Source: Dillenia suffruticosa (Eukaryota; Streptophyta; Magnoliopsida; Dilleniales; Dilleniaceae). From it: DNA of 64,000 nucleotides. Both the position numbers and the translations under genes were made by a program. Positions 60,586-64,000 of this stretch are shown piece after piece. Below the pieces are notes generated by a model that did not search any database, had not been told where the DNA came from, and was given only the letters and a program-made list of their open reading frames with translations. Each line of letters begins with the position of its first letter. Position 1 is the first letter of the stretch. The DNA lies in the NCBI GenBank assembly GCA_033439265.1, contig JAVTVX010000027.1, forward strand, positions 8,943,001-9,007,000. The letters are read 5' to 3'.

Positions 60586-60884
60586 TAGAGAAGAGCCCGG
60601 ATATGGAACCGGCCCGGCCCGGCCGGTTCCAACGGCTCTTTGACCTTTTTTTTTTTTTTTGAATTTTTTTTAAAATTTTCGCCCTCCTTGTTTGGGTGAA
60701 CCGGCCCGGCCCGGTGTGAACCGGCCCGCCGGTTCTGATTCAGCGGGCCGGGCCGGTTCAAGCAAAAAAAAATTTGGAACCGGCCCGGCCCGGACTGACC
60801 TAGGAACCGCAGCCAGCCCGGCCCGCGGTTCTTGGAACCGCCCTTGAACCGGACCGGGCCCGGCCCGGCCCGGTTACATGTCTA
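60586..60884. mobile_element. 299 bp GC-rich hAT-type MITE
   Basis: Starts TAGAGAAGAGCCCGG and ends CCGGTTACATGTCTA, with inverted TAGA termini. It is flanked by a perfect 8 bp duplication TGTGGGAG (60,578-60,585 and 60,885-60,892). Both arms are packed with AACCGGCCCGG / CCGGGCCGGTT inverted motifs, and the middle carries a T-run. An 8 bp duplication and TA-starting short termini fit hAT elements. No coding capacity. Confidence 0.8.
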
Positions 60885-60892
60885 TGTGGGAG

Positions 60893-63031
60893 GGTGCTCT
60901 GGCATAGAAGAGTTCGATACTCAAGTCAAAAGGAGTGGTTTTGAGAGAATAAGAAACAGATTGAGAAGAGTTGTGAGAGAGCTCGATGTTACCTTTTGTG
61001 TAAAAGTGTGAAATTTTTGAGAACGTATCTGGTTAGCTGTCGATATTGAATATATATAACCTGTGTGTATGGTAAGTCCCGTATGAGTTCAGAGATATAA
61101 AAACCTTAATTTTTTATTAAAGAGATTGTTGAGAAATTTTGGAGATTGTAGGGATTATAATCAAAAATTTCTAAGAAGTTTAGAGTCTGGTCGACTAAGG
61201 AAAATTTAAGTTGTGGGGATTTTTTGTTTTGTTGGGAGTGATTGACGAGAACTGTTTTCTCGTTGAGAGAGATTAAGGAAGCTTTAAATTTATTAGAAAT
61301 TTACTTCTCTAATTGATGGTTTCAAGTTGTACTTATTGTATAATGGAATGAATTATACTTGTATTAATGGAACATATCCACCGAGGAGTGAGGTAACCAA
61401 GAAGCTTGAATATCGAGAGTTGGGATGACCAAGAGGATTGAAAAGAGTGCCCGACCGAGAGAGTTCTTAGTTGAGAGACAGCGATCATGTTTAGTTGCTT
61501 ATGGGCTGTATGGCCAATGGGCTTAGATAGTTCTAGTCTTGTGATAATATGCCGGTGGATCATGTACCATAAAAAACAATAAGGTATTGTAAGTGAGTAA
61601 CGAGAAACAGGTTAAATGAATTAAAGATTAAATGGACCAACTTGTATATAACAGTTCATCGGAACATTTTTTTTTCAATTTATCTAAAATATAATTTGAC
61701 TAATTTAAAATTACTTAAATTTAAAAAATTCAAATTTTTTATTAATATGAATTGTGATATTAAATTTTGTTTATTTAGTTTTTAGTTTTGACTCATTTAT
61801 TTCATGTAACATTATTTTAAAAAGGGGAAGACAAGTTGAGTTCCGCACTGAATGGTGCCCATATATCAAATATTAAAGACTAAGCCAAGGGTCGGAGCAA
61901 GGAGCCAACTTAGAAATTTATTTAAGAAGGCAAAATATAAAATGTAGGATATAGGAGGCTAGCACCCCAAAAGGATTAAATGATATTTTTAATAATTTTA
62001 CCAACATTTTTTTTATAATATTTAGTGACAGTTTTGAGCTTTTTCCTAAAATTGCCGCTGTCATTATCTATTTACCGGCATTTTATATATTTTTAGTGAC
62101 AATTTTATACTTTTTCTAAAAATATTGTTAAAAATTATAAACATTAAATTTTTTTAAACTTTAGGGGCAGTTGTCCCAGTGGGCATAGCTTCAGCCCCGG
62201 GAAGAACCCCCATAGAACACTCTTCCCCTTTTTATAGCCAAAAGTTGAAAAAGATGGCGTATAACAATTTTAGATTAATTTTCTCTTTCGGCTCCTAACA
62301 AATTACAAATAACAATTTAGCCCTTAATGTATCCTGTAATTTATATCAATTGCGTTTAATTTTGATAATTAACATTCAGTTGCACGCAAAACATACCAGA
62401 CCCAACCCCACGCCTCCAAAAATGAAATTACACAACCAATCCTCTCTCCCGGGGGAAAGGGGGGGGGGGGCTTTAGGGTTTTCTTCCACTTGTAACTGAT
62501 CTTCTCCTTCTAAGCCCCTAAAAGGTTTTATCTCTACCATTCCTTACTTTTCTAAACTTAACCCTGTTTGGATCTTCTATCTTCCGATCTAGTTTCTTTG
62601 TTAGGGTCTAAATTGTAAGAAACTCCAAATTCTTCGTCTCTTTAAGAAATTTTGGAGACGAAGCAATGAGCGGTCCCCCAATGAAAATATGAAGAGAAAA
62701 AAAATAATATTTATATTTTTAGTAAACACATAAACATTTAAAAAATCCGACTAAAAATCTTTAAAATATGGTTAAAAGTTTTAAAATTACAACTAAAATG
62801 CCATTTGTTCTCTTAAAATTATTACCTTTGCTCTCTCCGTCCATTGCCGCTTGTTTGTTATACTTCTTTCATTTAATATAAATTTTACAACCAAAAAAAA
62901 AAAATTATATAAAGTTTTAATTTCCCCCATACACAAAAGTTAATATTTTTCATGCAAACACTCATTCAAAAGTGCTCTGGTGGGTAAGCATGGAAAACGA
63001 CGTCCGGGATGAAGGCGACTGAAATCAAACC
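60893..63031. other. Intergenic DNA, no gene supported
   Basis: AT-rich with a G-run at 62,460-62,470. 60,900-61,560 has regulatory-looking GAGAG/TTGAGAG patches but no frame. Nothing else recognised. Confidence 0.5.
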
Positions 63032-63242
63032 TGTAAGTGAAATACTAATTGTATTTCTTTGTAATGATTTTGTACAAAAAAATATGACTTACATATATAC
63101 ACATCAACCAAATAAAAATAGGGAAAAAAATCAAGAGATCAACCGAGTTATAATAGGAAAGAGAATAATAGAGAATAATGGGTAATAAACTAAAATACAT
63201 AATTGAAAACTAATTATGTGTCTAAATCTATGCACATTAACA
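63032..63242 (-). repeat. 3' LTR of the copia element (211 bp)
   Basis: On the minus strand it starts TGTTAATGTGCATAG directly after the purine tract and ends CACTTACA. The partner LTR is outside the window, so the boundary is inferred from TG...CA and the purine tract. Confidence 0.7.
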
Positions 63243-63254
63243 CTCCCCTCAAAC

Positions 63255-64000
63255 TCAAGGGGGGATAGTAGAGACCAATTTGAGTTTGCGAAGTAAAAAA
63301 TTGAACCGTCCAGGAAGATGAGCTTTAGTGAAAAGATCAGTAGTTTGATTTTCAGAAGAAACCGAAACAAGTTGTAAAGTGCCGCGTTGGAGATGTTGTC
63401 GAACAAAATGACAATCAGTTTCAATGTGTTTGGTTCATTCGTAAAAGATATCATTATGAGCAATTTCAATGGCACTACGATTGTCACAGTATAAAATAGT
63501 AGCAGAAAAGTATGTAACACCCATATCCTCAAGTAACCAACGGAGCCACAGTAGTTCAGATGTAGCATCTGCAAGTGCTTGATATTCTGATTCTGTGCTA
63601 GAGCGAGAGGTGACCGTTTGCTTCTTACTACGCCATGAAATGAGGGAGTCACCCAAAAAGAAACAATAACCAGTGGTGGATCAACGATCAGTAGGGTCCC
63701 CGGCCCAATCAGCATCAGAGTATCCGGACAAAGTCAATGATGAATGAGCAGAAAAATGAAGGCCATGAAGGAGAGTACCTTTGACATACCAGAGAATACG
63801 AAGAATGGCAGTAAAGTGAGTGGTTCGCGGAGTAGACATAAACTGGCTAACAATGTGCACAACATAAGCAATATCAGGGCGAGTCACTGTAAGATAAACA
63901 AGACCACCAACAAGTTGCCGATATAAGTAGGATCAGGAAGAGGTGTACCGTCAAATGGAGTTAACTTAACATTAGTGTCTAATGGTGTGTAGAAGCAGTA
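63255..64000 (-). pseudogene. Ty1-copia reverse transcriptase end plus RNase H, decayed and partial
   Basis: Translation gives FDGTPLPDPTY, TRPDIAYVVHIVSQFM and ILWYVKGTLLHGLHFSAHSS, then the RNase H residues: Asp in SDADWAGDPTDR, Glu in STESEYQALADATSEL, Asp in CDNRSAIEIAHND, and His in TKHIETDCHFVRQHL. Two in-frame TGA codons (63,678-63,680 and 63,432-63,434) replace what is normally Arg in this family. A frameshift lies near 63,915. It would copy element RNA into DNA if intact. Inactive. Confidence 0.85.

Larger units (their letters stand above)
63032..64000 (-). mobile_element. 3' end of a Ty1-copia retrotransposon, continuing past the window
   Basis: On the minus strand, coding sequence for the end of the polyprotein runs to a stop at 63,255-63,257. 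A purine tract (complement of CTCCCCTCAAACT, 63,243-63,255) and a 211 bp LTR (63,032-63,242) follow. The 5' part lies beyond 64,000. Confidence 0.85.

Noticed and set aside
63131-63715. 194-codon minus-strand frame
   Set aside because: It is out of frame with the recognisable copia RNase H motifs and extends into the LTR.
1-64000. CRISPR arrays, tRNA, rRNA, bacterial operons
   Set aside because: None seen. The sequence is plant nuclear DNA; the repeats present are microsatellites, tandem duplications and transposons.

Overview
The window is nuclear DNA of a flowering plant. It is AT-rich, has long GT-AG introns, and carries plant protein families (CLC-c chloride channel, CXE-type carboxylesterase, plant mobile domain, Mediator 15a and PRP3 fragments). 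Several classes of plant transposon lie in introns and intergenic DNA. The species cannot be named from sequence alone; introns of 3.5-5.5 kb loaded with LINE and LTR debris suggest a fairly large dicot or basal angiosperm genome.

Region 1 (1-22,544, + strand) is one long gene. Nineteen exons join in a single open frame (681 codons plus stop). They encode a coiled-coil protein with a C-terminal half resembling AIR9-type A9 repeats; its 5' end lies before the first visible exon and possibly outside the window. One intron has a GC donor. Two large introns (2,172-6,059 and 6,171-11,714) hold LINE relics, including a tandem triplication of a LINE 3' end.

Region 2 (22,545-44,250) is a repeat-rich intergenic block. 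Its core is a 7.9 kb Mutator-like element (24,941-32,855) with long terminal inverted repeats and a near-perfect target duplication. It carries a decayed MURA transposase (DDE and SWIM motifs still visible) and a second, plant mobile domain gene. A 1,353 bp solo LTR with a perfect ACGTA duplication is nested in an intron of the second gene. Further right are a CACTA-like terminus, a Ty3-type gag relic split by a 426 bp Mutator-type MITE with a perfect 9 bp duplication, and AT-rich DNA with a 309 bp tandem duplication.

Region 3 (about 44,250-55,800, + strand) is a complete CLC-c type anion channel/transporter gene: seven coding exons, 770 codons, plus a likely non-coding first exon. Its 5.1 kb second coding intron contains the most striking object here, a non-autonomous LTR retroelement (47,582-51,476). 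It has a tRNA-Met primer site, and its interior is a patchwork of intronless fragments of at least five unrelated host genes (MBD-like, MED15a, PRP3, paladin-like, coiled-coil protein). The last four are joined in one frame.

Region 4 (55,800-64,000) has an intact intronless CXE18-like carboxylesterase on the minus strand (57,737-58,759), a GC-rich 299 bp hAT-type MITE with an 8 bp duplication (60,586-60,884), and the 3' end of a Ty1-copia element on the minus strand running off the right edge.

The three host genes show no evident functional link; the structure of the window is mostly the history of nested transposition.
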